From Terriglobia bacterium (lineage in GTDB: Bacteria; Acidobacteriota; Terriglobia; Bryobacterales; Bryobacteraceae): 48,603 nucleotides of DNA. Below are positions 26,501 to 34,583 of this stretch, in pieces. The DNA lies in NCBI GenBank assembly GCA_021324185.1, contig JAJPJN010000103.1, forward strand, positions 1 to 48,603, read 5' to 3'. The number at the start of each line of letters is the position of its first letter. The stretch's first letter is position 1. The translations under genes were made by a program, and so were the position numbers. Under the pieces are notes generated by a model. It was given only the letters and a program-made list of their open reading frames with translations. It was not told where the DNA came from and made no database searches.

Positions 26501-27328
26501 GATTCCGGTTTCTCCTGATTGAAGAAACAGAAATCCTTCCGGTTTGGCGTACGTTACCGTACCGGATACCTTCACGCGATGGCTGGCAGACTGTGAGGCG
26601 GTGAATCGAAACAGATTTTCGAGCGGCGACTCGGGAATCGCAAACCGATCCGATGGAGGCGCCTGCTCGATATGAACTTCACTCAAGTCCGCCACGAACA
26701 GCCTTAATCCCACAAACTGGCGCCGCTCGTTGAAATTGGTACCGCACACGCCCCGCACGCGAACGGTTGCGTCTACCAGATCGCTGTAATCTTTCGCCTC
26801 GAAATCATGCACTCGGGCCGAAATGAGACCGCCGTCGATATCCATCAGCAGAAACAAAACCTGCCGGCCCCAGCTTTCCGAAATTTTTGCGGATCGCACT
26901 ACGCCCTGAATTTCTATCCATTGGCTATCCTGCTTGCCGCCAACCAAATCCTGATATGTGGCGCGTCGCGCGGCCGGGAGATCTCCATGACCGAGTACTC
27001 TTACTTCATGCGCCACAACAACAGGGGCGAATAGCCCGCCGCCGGTCTCTCCCGACACCTCGACCCGGTCGCCTGGATGAACCTCTGTCTGATCCGTCCG
27101 ATCGACTGAAATGCCCGTTCCCGATTCCTCGAGAAAGAACGAATTCTTCCATCCGGAGAGCGCTGTAACCACCCCAGTGATTTGTACTGGCCGGCGCCGT
27201 TCGGCTTCTGCCGAACTGAGCTTGCGGACATCTTTAAGGTGAGATATGACTTGGCCGCTGGCAAAGGCGGTTGTGAGATACGCCAATAATAAGATGGCCG
27301 GAATAAGAGACCGCCTTCGGGCGCGCAT
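23582..27328 (-). CDS. Hybrid sensor histidine kinase with OB-fold-like periplasmic repeats, receiver and HPt
   Basis: 1248 residues. The order is: signal peptide; three OB-fold-like beta domains (about 45-115, 135-220, 250-420; the first reads PVQITGVVTALSGWKNSFFL); a membrane helix near 435-462; a multi-helix membrane module (about 485-745) including the MRPNTALCVFLIGAA motif seen in other bacterial sensors. Then come HisKA with His776 (SHEIRTPMN), HATPase (NLLGNAVKFTEHG, DTGIGIPEDKLE, GGTGLGLGI), a receiver with Asp1068 (LILMDMHMP) and an HPt domain with His1196 (LAHNLKGTG). A full phosphorelay is therefore in one protein. Starts divergently from rpsO and is followed by the kinase-less receiver gene. 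The input signal is unknown; OB-like repeats may bind an extracellular ligand. Confidence 0.92.
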   Translation of the reverse strand: MRARRRSLIPAILLLAYLTTAFASGQVISHLKDVRKLSSAEAERRRPVQITGVVTALSGWKNSFFLEESGTGISVDRTDQTEVHPGDRVEVSGETGGGLFAPVVVAHEVRVLGHGDLPAARRATYQDLVGGKQDSQWIEIQGVVRSAKISESWGRQVLFLLMDIDGGLISARVHDFEAKDYSDLVDATVRVRGVCGTNFNERRQFVGLRLFVADLSEVHIEQAPPSDRFAIPESPLENLFRFTASQSASHRVKVSGTVTYAKPEGFLFLQSGETGISINTAGNIRFEPGERVEAAGFVASGEYSPALQDAIIRKISAGRPVKPVHVVASQVIQYRNGFAIAPYDGVLVEIDGEVVSQMDQPSDSVWYLRDGQTIFQAHLQKSSDTAPVPRTAPASHVRLTGICVVVTDQNRDPKSFHILLRSAADIVVTRKPLLSLRNTLWLVGFLLLICFAMLIWVLRLRRALIPSSKPEQHQASNPRSGFLAASKFIGQLTATFGLLVLAGGWIFHAQFLMLMRPNTALCVFLIGAAASLQRDDASNRAKRAVQFVCLSTSTLIAILTIAEYASGVDLHVDRLLIVRGSTLLQLERMRLASALCYSLLGLSGLLLGFTRRIRTAQSLILTAGGISLLSVLAFLYGVRDLFGFAGQHAMRFGASFAAIAICAALLLSHPENGFMRTASSDAPGGILARRLLPAAIIVPAALGWLRWQGQLKGLYDTNLGLAIFAYANIVAFSLLIWMTAWLLNRLEVGRLQAETQTRIAEEANRAKSEFLAVVSHEIRTPMNSILGMAEVLAESPLNTTQRRYIEVLRRAGSNLMTLINDILDLSKLEAGKLELERIEFDLKELVNQVAEIIETNARAKGLALRTEWGTEVAVRVLGDPLRLQQVVINLLGNAVKFTEHGSIQISVRNAAGQPGWIEFAVSDTGIGIPEDKLETIFGDFTQADSSTTRRYGGTGLGLGITRRLVQLMGGSITVTSAPGEGSTFRFAVPLEPVHPRDSGPAANSETVCPREHTVREHLRILIADDSPDNRLLLETYLQGTGHRLRFVENGQEAVEKFEQEKFDLILMDMHMPVMDGLTATRALRRSEQKRNLSRIPVIALTANARPEDIQAAREAGCDAHLSKPLSKLTLLTALEPYRRRSETADTIGMQKRIKIKTPEGLGDLAARYLAARRSELAALNEALRNSNFEHIRTLAHNLKGTGSSFGFEELTALGAALETSASRQDSRNLQKQVAALEEYLANVELSES

Positions 27329-27672
27329 GCTCCGTTATCTTTATCGGGAGTATGCATGCAAAGCTTCAGGCTAGGGTCGTCGTCTTGCAGACGGCCCCGC
27401 AAAAATCAGCCCGAATACAGCCGGAGGCACCATCGGCGCCGGGGTGGCTTTGAAATTGCTCGTGCTCCGCGTCTCACCCGAAATCCGATACACGCGCTGG
27501 GCCTCTCAACTACCCATCAGTAGCTTCCTTCCCGCCACGACCAACGCCAATCAGGTCGATTTCCTGGTGGGATTCACATTCGGATCGTGCCCAAAAATCT
27601 CCCCAACGTGTGCTAACCTGTAGAAAGCAAAAATCGAGATTAAGGTAAAGACGAGGAGCATCTTCTTCTAGC
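27329..27672. other. Intergenic region between the divergent kinase and rpsO
   Basis: About 344 bases without a recognisable gene. A frame without a start codon (roughly 27450-27617) is open but resembles nothing I know. The space must hold promoters in both directions; no convincing -35/-10 pair was found. GAGGAG near 27654-27659 lies about 14 bases before the rpsO start, further than normal, so the leader may fold to bring it closer, as in S15 autoregulated leaders; this is speculative. Confidence 0.5.
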
Positions 27673-27942
27673 ATGGCCCTGGCGGTTCAACAAAAGTCGC
27701 AAATTGTGAGCAAGTACAGAATCCATAAATCGGATTCTGGTTCGCCAGAGGTTCAGGTTGCCCTCCTGAGTCAGCGTATTCTGCAGTTGACTGAGCACTT
27801 TAAGACGCACCAAAAAGATCATCACTCGCGGCGCGGCCTGTTAACCATGGTCGCAAGGCGTCGAAAGCTGCTCAACTACTTGAAAGATCGCAGTCCGGAG
27901 CGATACAAAGCCCTGATCCAAAGCCTGGGCATACGCCGCTAG
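27673..27942 (+). CDS. rpsO: 30S ribosomal protein S15
   Basis: 89 residues, the standard length. Conserved S15 motifs: [33 protein letters not shown], and the C-terminal [19 protein letters not shown]. It binds 16S rRNA in the central domain and helps platform assembly. The downstream neighbour is pnp, the classical rpsO-pnp arrangement known in many bacteria, in which the two transcripts are linked by processing. Confidence 0.97.
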   Translation: MALAVQQKSQIVSKYRIHKSDSGSPEVQVALLSQRILQLTEHFKTHQKDHHSRRGLLTMVARRRKLLNYLKDRSPERYKALIQSLGIRR

Positions 27943-28133
27943 ATAGGTATTCAAACAGCCGGTCCGGGTTCTGGTTGAGCCTGACGATCGGCCCAGGGGA
28001 CGCCGCCTGAGTTGGCGGTCAGTTCCTTCCCACCCGGAGTCCCACTCTTAATCCCGAAAATTGATCCGTACGCCAGTGAATGGCGCGCGAAAGAAAGAGT
28101 TTATGATGCGGATCGCGCATCGGGAAAATTTAA

Positions 28134-30254
28134 ATGTCACATACAGTTGAAATCGACCTTCACGGGTCAAAAATCTCTCTGGAGACCGGTAAAGTGGCCA
28201 AACAGGCCAATGGCGCCGTCGTGGTTCGCTCTGGAGATTCAGTAGTGCTGGTTTCCGCCTGTTCCGCGGCCCAGCCAAAGCCGGGCGCCAGCTTCTTCCC
28301 ACTCACGGTGGACTACCGTGAATACACGTACGCTGCGGGAAAATTCCCCGGCGGATTCATTAAGCGGGAAGGCCGGCCGTCGGAGAAAGAAATTCTTACC
28401 AGCCGCTTGATTGACCGGCCCGTCAGGCCGCTGTTTCCGGAAGGATTCAGTTACGAAACGCAAATCATTGCGATGGTGCTTTCGGCCGATCCGGAACACG
28501 ATCCGGGAGTCCTCGCTATCGTGGGTGCGGGCGCGGCGCTCGCCATTTCTGATATTCCGTTCCACCACATTCTCGGCGGTGTTCGTGTCGGCCTGAATAA
28601 AGGCGTCTACTCGGTCAATCCGAGCTATGACGAAACCAAAGACGCCAAATTAAGTATCGTCGTCGCGGGCACGGAGCAGGGCATTGTGATGGTCGAGGCC
28701 GGCGCTAGTGAAGCCACTGAAGCCGAAGTCGTCGAAGCTATAGAATTCGGCCATGCTTGCTGCAGGAAGATCGCAGCCGGCATTCGCGAGTTAGTCAAGC
28801 TCGCCGGAAAATCAAAGCGTGAGTACAACCCGCCCGTGCTCAACCAGGAGATGCTCAACAAGATCTCCGGCGCGGTGCGCGCAGAGTTGAGCGATGCTCT
28901 GAATACTCAGAAATACGGCAAGCTCGATAGCTATCATCGTGTCGATCAGGCCCGGGAAAAGGCCGTCGCGCTGTTCACCGAGGAAGCGGAACAGGCCGAG
29001 GCAGGCAAAGTCTTCGATGCGCTCAAAGAACGTATTTTCCGCGACGAGATGTTAAAGGACCGGCGCCGTCCCGACGGTCGCGCTTTTGATGAGATTCGCC
29101 CCATCACCTGTGAAGTAAGCGTTTTGCCCCGCACGCACGGTTCGGCCATCTTCACTCGTGGCGAAACACAAGCCCTTGTAACCACTACTCTCGGCACTAA
29201 AGACGACGAGCAGCGCATTGAGCTTTTCGATCCCACCGAAACATCCAAGCGCTTCATGCTGCATTACAACTTCCCGCCATTTAGTGTCGGCGAAGTCGGA
29301 TTCATGCGTGGGCCAGGCCGGCGTGAAATCGGCCACGGCGCGTTGGCGGAACGTGCTCTATCGCCGATCATTCCGGACGAGAAGAATTTCCCGTACACTC
29401 TGCGCGTCGTCAGCGACATTCTGGAATCGAATGGTTCGAGTTCGATGGCCAGCGTTTGCGGCGGCACTCTGTCCCTGATGGATGCCGGCGTGCCCATCGC
29501 CGCGCCGGTAGCGGGCATTGCCATGGGCTTGGTGCTCGAAGGCGATAACTACGCGGTCCTCACCGACATTGCGGGGGCCGAAGACCACTATGGCGACATG
29601 GATTTCAAAGTCGCCGGAACCAAGGACGGCATCACCGCCCTCCAGATGGACATCAAGGTCCCCAACGTGACCACCCATATTATGAAGGAAGCGTTGGAAC
29701 AGGCTCGCAAAGGACGCCTGGAAATTCTGGACAAAATGAACGCGACCATTGCCGCGCCGCGTACCCAGCTCTCCCAATACGCGCCGCGAATTTATACGAC
29801 CAAGATTCCGACCGATAAGATTCGCGAACTGATCGGCCCTGGCGGCAAGGTGATTAAGGGCATTATCGATCAGACGGGCGTTAAAATTGACGTCTCCGAT
29901 GACGGAACCGTGAATATCTTTGCTTCCGACGGGAACTCAGCCAACCGCGCCCTGCAGATGGTGAGTGACATCGCCGCCGTCGCCGAGGTCGGAAAAACCT
30001 ATCTCGGCAAAGTGGTGCGCATCGCCGATTTTGGCGCTTTCGTCGAGATCTTCCCCGGTACCGACGGCCTGCTTCACATCAGCGAAATTTCGGAAAGTCG
30101 TATCAAGAACGTGCGTGACGAGCTGAAAGAAGGTGACCAGATTCTGGTGAAGGTTCTGGCCCTCGAAGGCAACAAAATCAAGTTGAGCCGCAAGGCCATC
30201 TTGAAAGAGCAGCGCGAAAAACTAAAGGCCGGCGCGGCAGAAAAGAACCAGTAA
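28134..30254 (+). CDS. pnp: Polyribonucleotide nucleotidyltransferase (PNPase)
   Basis: 3'-5' phosphorolytic exoribonuclease of 706 residues that degrades mRNA and forms the degradosome core as a ring trimer. Two RNase PH domains are clear: the first with YREYTYAAGKFPGGFIKREG and SRLIDRPVRPLFP, the second with RGETQALVTTTLGT and catalytic-site segment AGAEDHYGDMDFKVAGT. KH domain motif LIGPGGKVIKGI follows, then an S1 domain (VGKTYLGKVVRIADFGAFVE). In the 190-base leader after rpsO a small hairpin (CCGCC at 28003-28007 with GGCGG at 28014-28018) might be an RNase III-type processing site, as in E. coli; evidence is only the inverted repeat. Confidence 0.97.
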   Translation: MSHTVEIDLHGSKISLETGKVAKQANGAVVVRSGDSVVLVSACSAAQPKPGASFFPLTVDYREYTYAAGKFPGGFIKREGRPSEKEILTSRLIDRPVRPLFPEGFSYETQIIAMVLSADPEHDPGVLAIVGAGAALAISDIPFHHILGGVRVGLNKGVYSVNPSYDETKDAKLSIVVAGTEQGIVMVEAGASEATEAEVVEAIEFGHACCRKIAAGIRELVKLAGKSKREYNPPVLNQEMLNKISGAVRAELSDALNTQKYGKLDSYHRVDQAREKAVALFTEEAEQAEAGKVFDALKERIFRDEMLKDRRRPDGRAFDEIRPITCEVSVLPRTHGSAIFTRGETQALVTTTLGTKDDEQRIELFDPTETSKRFMLHYNFPPFSVGEVGFMRGPGRREIGHGALAERALSPIIPDEKNFPYTLRVVSDILESNGSSSMASVCGGTLSLMDAGVPIAAPVAGIAMGLVLEGDNYAVLTDIAGAEDHYGDMDFKVAGTKDGITALQMDIKVPNVTTHIMKEALEQARKGRLEILDKMNATIAAPRTQLSQYAPRIYTTKIPTDKIRELIGPGGKVIKGIIDQTGVKIDVSDDGTVNIFASDGNSANRALQMVSDIAAVAEVGKTYLGKVVRIADFGAFVEIFPGTDGLLHISEISESRIKNVRDELKEGDQILVKVLALEGNKIKLSRKAILKEQREKLKAGAAEKNQ

Positions 30255-30268
30255 TTGTTTCCAGTTTT

Positions 30269-30292
30269 CCGGCATCTTGCTAAGGATGCCGG
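30269..30292. other. Inverted repeat at the pnp / glycosyltransferase convergence
   Basis: CCGGCATC (30269-30276) and GATGCCGG (30285-30292) form an eight-base perfect stem with an eight-base loop. It overlaps the stop codon of the minus-strand glycosyltransferase gene. No T-run follows on either strand, so it is not a classical intrinsic terminator, but the position suggests that it may slow or separate the two converging transcripts. Confidence 0.45.
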
Positions 30293-32166
30293 CTGGATTC
30301 CATCACCCGCACGAAGTCGTGGCGGGCTCGCAATTTCCTTGCATCCGGCGGTTGTTTCAAAAGTTTGCGAAACGCTGCCACGTATTCTTCCGCCACCTGC
30401 TTCCAATCCCGCATGCCCGCCGGGCGATTTTCGCCGCTCCCGTTTTTCTCGAGTAGAGCCGGAATGATGCCGGGCAGTTCCTCGAAGGAGTGAACCAGAA
30501 CGAACTCAGCAGTATCACTGAGAGCTGACTTCAGCTCTCGATTTACTTCCGTGTCCAGCGCGACAACCGGCTTGCCCAGACTCAAGGCGTCGATGATTGG
30601 CAATCCGTAGCCTTCATAGTGACTTGGGTACACCAGGAGCCGCGCTTTTGAAAACAGTTCGCGAATGCGCATCCGGCTCAAAGTTCCGCTGGTGTGCCAT
30701 TTGACATGCGTGGGCAGCGCCTCATCCGGAGGTTCCCCGCCTAAGACGGCGATGGGGCCGAATTCGAGCAGATGCGGAAGAGCATCGTTGACGCCTTTAT
30801 GCGCATAGCTGTTGCCCATGAGCAAAATGTGCTCGCCGGGTAGAAATTCGGCGGCCGTCAACCCTACGTTGCTGCCATGATGAATCACTTGCGCTTCAAA
30901 ATCCTGTATGAAAAACGCCTCGAAATCGGAATGCGTGTAGCTGCTTATGGTGAACACCTTGTCAGACAGCTCTACCGTCTTCGAAAAAATCGTTTTGCGA
31001 TCGACCGAGGTCAGGTAATTACACCGCACGGCGATGATGTCTTGCAGCGTCAGCGCCACGCGCGGGCTCAGGCGGGCCATCCGGCGGAACTCCGCCCAGG
31101 TGAAGATTTGGCATGGCTTGAACGCTAAATCGAAAAGCATTTCCCCACCGGGCCGGTCTTCATATAGCGTGTAGCCATTGAGCTCCGGCGCAAAGAAACG
31201 GCCTTTCTCAGATAACCCGATTACCACGTCGCATTCCTCTGCCATCAACGTGTGGATTTCCCGAAGTAAGTTCAACGAGAATTCCGATGTGCCGGAATGG
31301 CTGTTTGACAAATGGAAGAGATCGTAGAGAATGGCGGGCCGCGACTTGTGCCGCCGCAAAACCGCAAATCTCTCGACCGGGTCTAACGAGTATTGGAAGT
31401 ATTCGGTAACCGCGCGCTCATATTCCGGATATCGAGTCCGTAGAATGTCGCCGTTACGCTGTTCAAGCGCTCTGCGGCGCGCTCCAAAGCTCGAATTCTC
31501 GTAATGAAAAACAAAGGCGTGATTCGCAGCAACGGCGGAAAATCCGTAGCGGTTAATGCGGCAGACGAAATCGTTCTCTTCGTTATAGCCGGGGCTATAC
31601 ACTTCATCGAACAGCCCGAATCGATCAAGAACGGCCGCCTTTATAAGCATGCAGAAGCCCACCGCAGTCGGCATGACCGTGTAATCCGGCAGGTCAGAAC
31701 TGATTTCGCGCCAGATCCGAAACGATTCCTCGGGGGTAATACCGGCGATATCTATCGGGACTGAATAGATCGTGGCATTATTGCTCCTCGGGCAAACTGT
31801 GCCGTGGCGCTCATGCAGATACAGCACCCGCAGCATTTCTTCCAGAAATCCCGCCGTTACTTTTGTATCTGAATTCAGAAGTAGAATGTCCTGGCCGCGC
31901 GGGGCCACTTCGCTCCAGCCCCAGTTGCAGGTAACTACAAACCCGCGGTTTTCATCGCTGCGAAGGTAAGTCAAATTTGCGAACGCATTTTCCGTGCAGC
32001 ACCGGGAAATGGAACTGTCCGGCGTGCCGTCGTCGAGCACAAAAACGTGACAATCGCCCGGTGCGTGTTCACGCAGGCTTCGTAAGCAGACGGCGAGTTT
32101 GTCTGCTGCTCCGTACGCTGGAATCAGGATGGAAACGTTCTTGGTGGAGGGCGAATTCTTGCTCAA
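30280..32166 (-). CDS. Bifunctional glycosyltransferase (GT2 + GT4)
   Basis: 628 residues with two transferase domains. The N-terminal GT2 (about 10-245) starts VSILIPAYGAADKLAVCLRS, has LLLNSDTKV as the DXD-type site (97-101), and YNEENDFVCRINRYGF. The C-terminal GT4 (about 280-600) has HHGSNVG and the sugar-nucleotide site SHYEGYGLPIIDALSLG with the E-x7-D/E pattern (Glu518, Asp526). It would add two sugars to a growing cell-surface glycan at the cytoplasmic face. Its ATG overlaps the stop of the preceding methyltransferase gene, and it is the last gene of a tight minus-strand operon beginning at 36617. Confidence 0.9.
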   Translation of the reverse strand: MSKNSPSTKNVSILIPAYGAADKLAVCLRSLREHAPGDCHVFVLDDGTPDSSISRCCTENAFANLTYLRSDENRGFVVTCNWGWSEVAPRGQDILLLNSDTKVTAGFLEEMLRVLYLHERHGTVCPRSNNATIYSVPIDIAGITPEESFRIWREISSDLPDYTVMPTAVGFCMLIKAAVLDRFGLFDEVYSPGYNEENDFVCRINRYGFSAVAANHAFVFHYENSSFGARRRALEQRNGDILRTRYPEYERAVTEYFQYSLDPVERFAVLRRHKSRPAILYDLFHLSNSHSGTSEFSLNLLREIHTLMAEECDVVIGLSEKGRFFAPELNGYTLYEDRPGGEMLFDLAFKPCQIFTWAEFRRMARLSPRVALTLQDIIAVRCNYLTSVDRKTIFSKTVELSDKVFTISSYTHSDFEAFFIQDFEAQVIHHGSNVGLTAAEFLPGEHILLMGNSYAHKGVNDALPHLLEFGPIAVLGGEPPDEALPTHVKWHTSGTLSRMRIRELFSKARLLVYPSHYEGYGLPIIDALSLGKPVVALDTEVNRELKSALSDTAEFVLVHSFEELPGIIPALLEKNGSGENRPAGMRDWKQVAEEYVAAFRKLLKQPPDARKLRARHDFVRVMESSRHP

Positions 32167-34580
32167 GCCGTTCGTCCGGAACTCCCGTGCCCTCGCCCGC
32201 GAAGAATACTCATCACGCCCCGCATAGGCTTGGTGATCCGCCAGGAAATCGAGTGCTGTACACCCGCCAGTGCTTCTTTGTGTGCAGCTAGTTGCGCTTC
32301 AAGAGATTGCAATTCCCTCTGTTTTTCCGCGCATTTTTCGATCTGGGCCGCCTGTTCTGCCAGTTTCTCTCGCAGAAGTTTTAGTTCTTCCTGCTTTTCG
32401 CGTAGGGCGGAATTCTTTTCCATTGTGAGCTGGCTGATCTGAGTCGCCAAAAGGTTGCGCGATGCCTGCGCAGCACGCAACTCGGTTCGAATGGAACCAA
32501 GTTCCGTTTGTATCTTCTCCTCGGTGCGGCGTTCCATCTCTTCGAGTTCAGAAGAAAGCAGTTCAAAGCCCCGCTCGACGCGTATCAACAGCATCACTTG
32601 CACGGCGCCGTCGAAGTTGCCGTTATATGTAAATTCCAGTTGCGGATCATCCGCTGAGCAGAACAGCAACGAATGGCTGGAAGCAGAGAGAAACGTCGCC
32701 CACTTTAGAATTCGCACTTGTTCACGCAATTCCGCAGGTTCCCGCAGGCGCACCAGCGTTCTCTTCGTCGTGCTGTCAACGATTTGAAATTCGCCGATAT
32801 CCACCACGCACGGCATATCTGCCGGGTCGATGCGGATCGGTCCGCGCAACCCTCCAGGTGGAAGGTCAAACGTCAGCGTGTTCCAGCAATCAAGCTGAAT
32901 TCGGGCACTCACTGCGTCTCGCTCCACATAGCCAGTCGGGTTAAACGGAAAGACCTGGATCAGTGCGGTGTTGCGTTTCGCCGCAACCACAGGCGCCGGC
33001 AGCACAGGCACGGGTTGCGCAGGGGCAGGTTCTTCGGCGCGTTTGGATACGACAGGCGCGGCTGTTCGTGCCAGGAGGACAATCGTTTCGTTTTCTGAAC
33101 AAACCGTCGAAAGAATATGAAAGGGAAGATGGAACTCCTGCCGTGCCTCGATGAGAAATCCCAGCAGTTCATCCGCCGACCAGACGTTGAAATGAATGCT
33201 GTAGTTTTCATTTACCAGGCAGTTGAACCGGTCCTCCCAGGCGGTCTTATTCATCTCCGAAAGTTGGGTCCACTCGCGATAGAGTTCAAACCGGTCCGGC
33301 CTTACGCCCGTTTTGTAGGTAGCGCGCAGCGTTGCAAAGGCAGTACTTGGGCGTTCCGCATCAAACGTGTAGCGCTTGTCCGGAACCGCCATGAACAGGA
33401 CCCCTGCAGGTTTAAGCACCCGTAGCAGGTTTTCCAAAGTTTGTATCGGATTCTCACTGTGCTCGAAAAAATGATTGGCGACAACGAAATCTAATGAGCC
33501 TTCTGCAATTGTGTCGAGGCGCTCGCCATCATCAATTAGATCCGGAGCTTGCAGTGGCAAGCCTTCCAATTCCGGATAATGGCGCGTTAAATCTTCTACC
33601 GGCATCCTGTCCAGATAGCGCACTGCGCAGATCGGCGGAAGCGGTAACTTCCTCTGAAGCGCCCCGATTTCGATCCCGCTGCCGCGCAAAAACTTATGGG
33701 CAAGCCCCTCGCGCGCAACTCGCTCGAACTCCTCGGTTCCGGCCTCTAGAACCAATTGCGCCGGACTGGAATAACACGTCTGGTCGTCGCACTGGAAAAT
33801 GCGCAGGCGCAGACCATTCGGATACGGGCGCCGGATCGGAACAACTGCCTGGAAACCGGCCATCAAAAGAGCAGGATTATGGTAGTGCTCTGCTACATCG
33901 GCCCGTTCGCAGCGGATCGCCGCCGCGTAGTCCCTCTCTCCGGTGCGCACATCCGTGGCTTCGATATAAACCGGAGGCAGGATCGGAGGCTCCAGATCCA
34001 CAAATGCCCATCCGGTAACCGGAAGATCGATCGGGCTGGCGGTGGAAAAGTCTTGCGGTGTGTCGCTGCCGTCGAAGTAGGCTCTGGCGAATCTTTCTTC
34101 GATGTTGTCGGGCAGTGTGATCGACGAAGGCGGCTGCGCCTCGGCCGGAACTGGAACTTCAGTCCAAATCGAAAACCCAAGCTCAACGCCCGCGAACCTG
34201 TATCCTTTTGCCACAAGCTGGGCATAAATTCCAGCCCGCTGCGCGATTGGTTGCTCGTCGCACCGCGCAATCACCGCGGGCCGGAACTGCAACTGTTGCA
34301 GTTCCTCAACGAAACCAACCGTCAATTTTGGGTTGTGAACAACCAAAAGTCCAAAGTTCTGTGGGATTCCGGCGCCGGCCAGTTTGCGCGGCAGGTCTTC
34401 AACGCTTTCGCGCAATAGCAGCCGCTGCCAGCCCTCTTCAACTAGTTGCCTGGAGAAGAATGCGGAATCGCCCTCTGAACCGGCAAGTTCGATCAGCGAG
34501 TGCGGCACAGAGGCGCGCAGCCAGCGGAACAACGGAGCTTCGGGTTGCGGCGGTGACGAAACGGCGTCCAATAGTTGCAC
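32163..34580 (-). CDS. Multidomain methyltransferase: degenerate FkbM, beta module, class I methyltransferase, coiled coil
   Basis: 805 residues. Residues 25-145 match the neighbouring FkbM methyltransferase (EEGWQ; IPxxFGxLLV; KGYRFAG) but are shorter and lack the SAM-site acids: VEP becomes LRE and VDTEGWD becomes VHNPKLT. A beta module sits at 180-265 (GWAF ... RADVA ... GF). Residues 290-505 form a class I methyltransferase (GSGIEIGALQRKLPL; LDFVVANHFFEH; LKPAGVLFMAVPD). A beta-sandwich-like part (about 540-665) comes next, then a coiled coil (about 675-772) and a basic tail SISWRITKPMRG. Likely a membrane-associated glycan-modifying protein. ATG overlap with the next gene; three bases after the GT2 gene. 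Confidence 0.85.
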   Translation of the reverse strand: MQLLDAVSSPPQPEAPLFRWLRASVPHSLIELAGSEGDSAFFSRQLVEEGWQRLLLRESVEDLPRKLAGAGIPQNFGLLVVHNPKLTVGFVEELQQLQFRPAVIARCDEQPIAQRAGIYAQLVAKGYRFAGVELGFSIWTEVPVPAEAQPPSSITLPDNIEERFARAYFDGSDTPQDFSTASPIDLPVTGWAFVDLEPPILPPVYIEATDVRTGERDYAAAIRCERADVAEHYHNPALLMAGFQAVVPIRRPYPNGLRLRIFQCDDQTCYSSPAQLVLEAGTEEFERVAREGLAHKFLRGSGIEIGALQRKLPLPPICAVRYLDRMPVEDLTRHYPELEGLPLQAPDLIDDGERLDTIAEGSLDFVVANHFFEHSENPIQTLENLLRVLKPAGVLFMAVPDKRYTFDAERPSTAFATLRATYKTGVRPDRFELYREWTQLSEMNKTAWEDRFNCLVNENYSIHFNVWSADELLGFLIEARQEFHLPFHILSTVCSENETIVLLARTAAPVVSKRAEEPAPAQPVPVLPAPVVAAKRNTALIQVFPFNPTGYVERDAVSARIQLDCWNTLTFDLPPGGLRGPIRIDPADMPCVVDIGEFQIVDSTTKRTLVRLREPAELREQVRILKWATFLSASSHSLLFCSADDPQLEFTYNGNFDGAVQVMLLIRVERGFELLSSELEEMERRTEEKIQTELGSIRTELRAAQASRNLLATQISQLTMEKNSALREKQEELKLLREKLAEQAAQIEKCAEKQRELQSLEAQLAAHKEALAGVQHSISWRITKPMRGVMSILRGRGHGSSGRTA

Positions 34581-34583
34581 GGT

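Noticed and set aside
27430-27620. Open frame without start codon between the kinase and rpsO
   Set aside because: No start, no ribosome-binding site and no recognisable motif; probably non-coding leader sequence.
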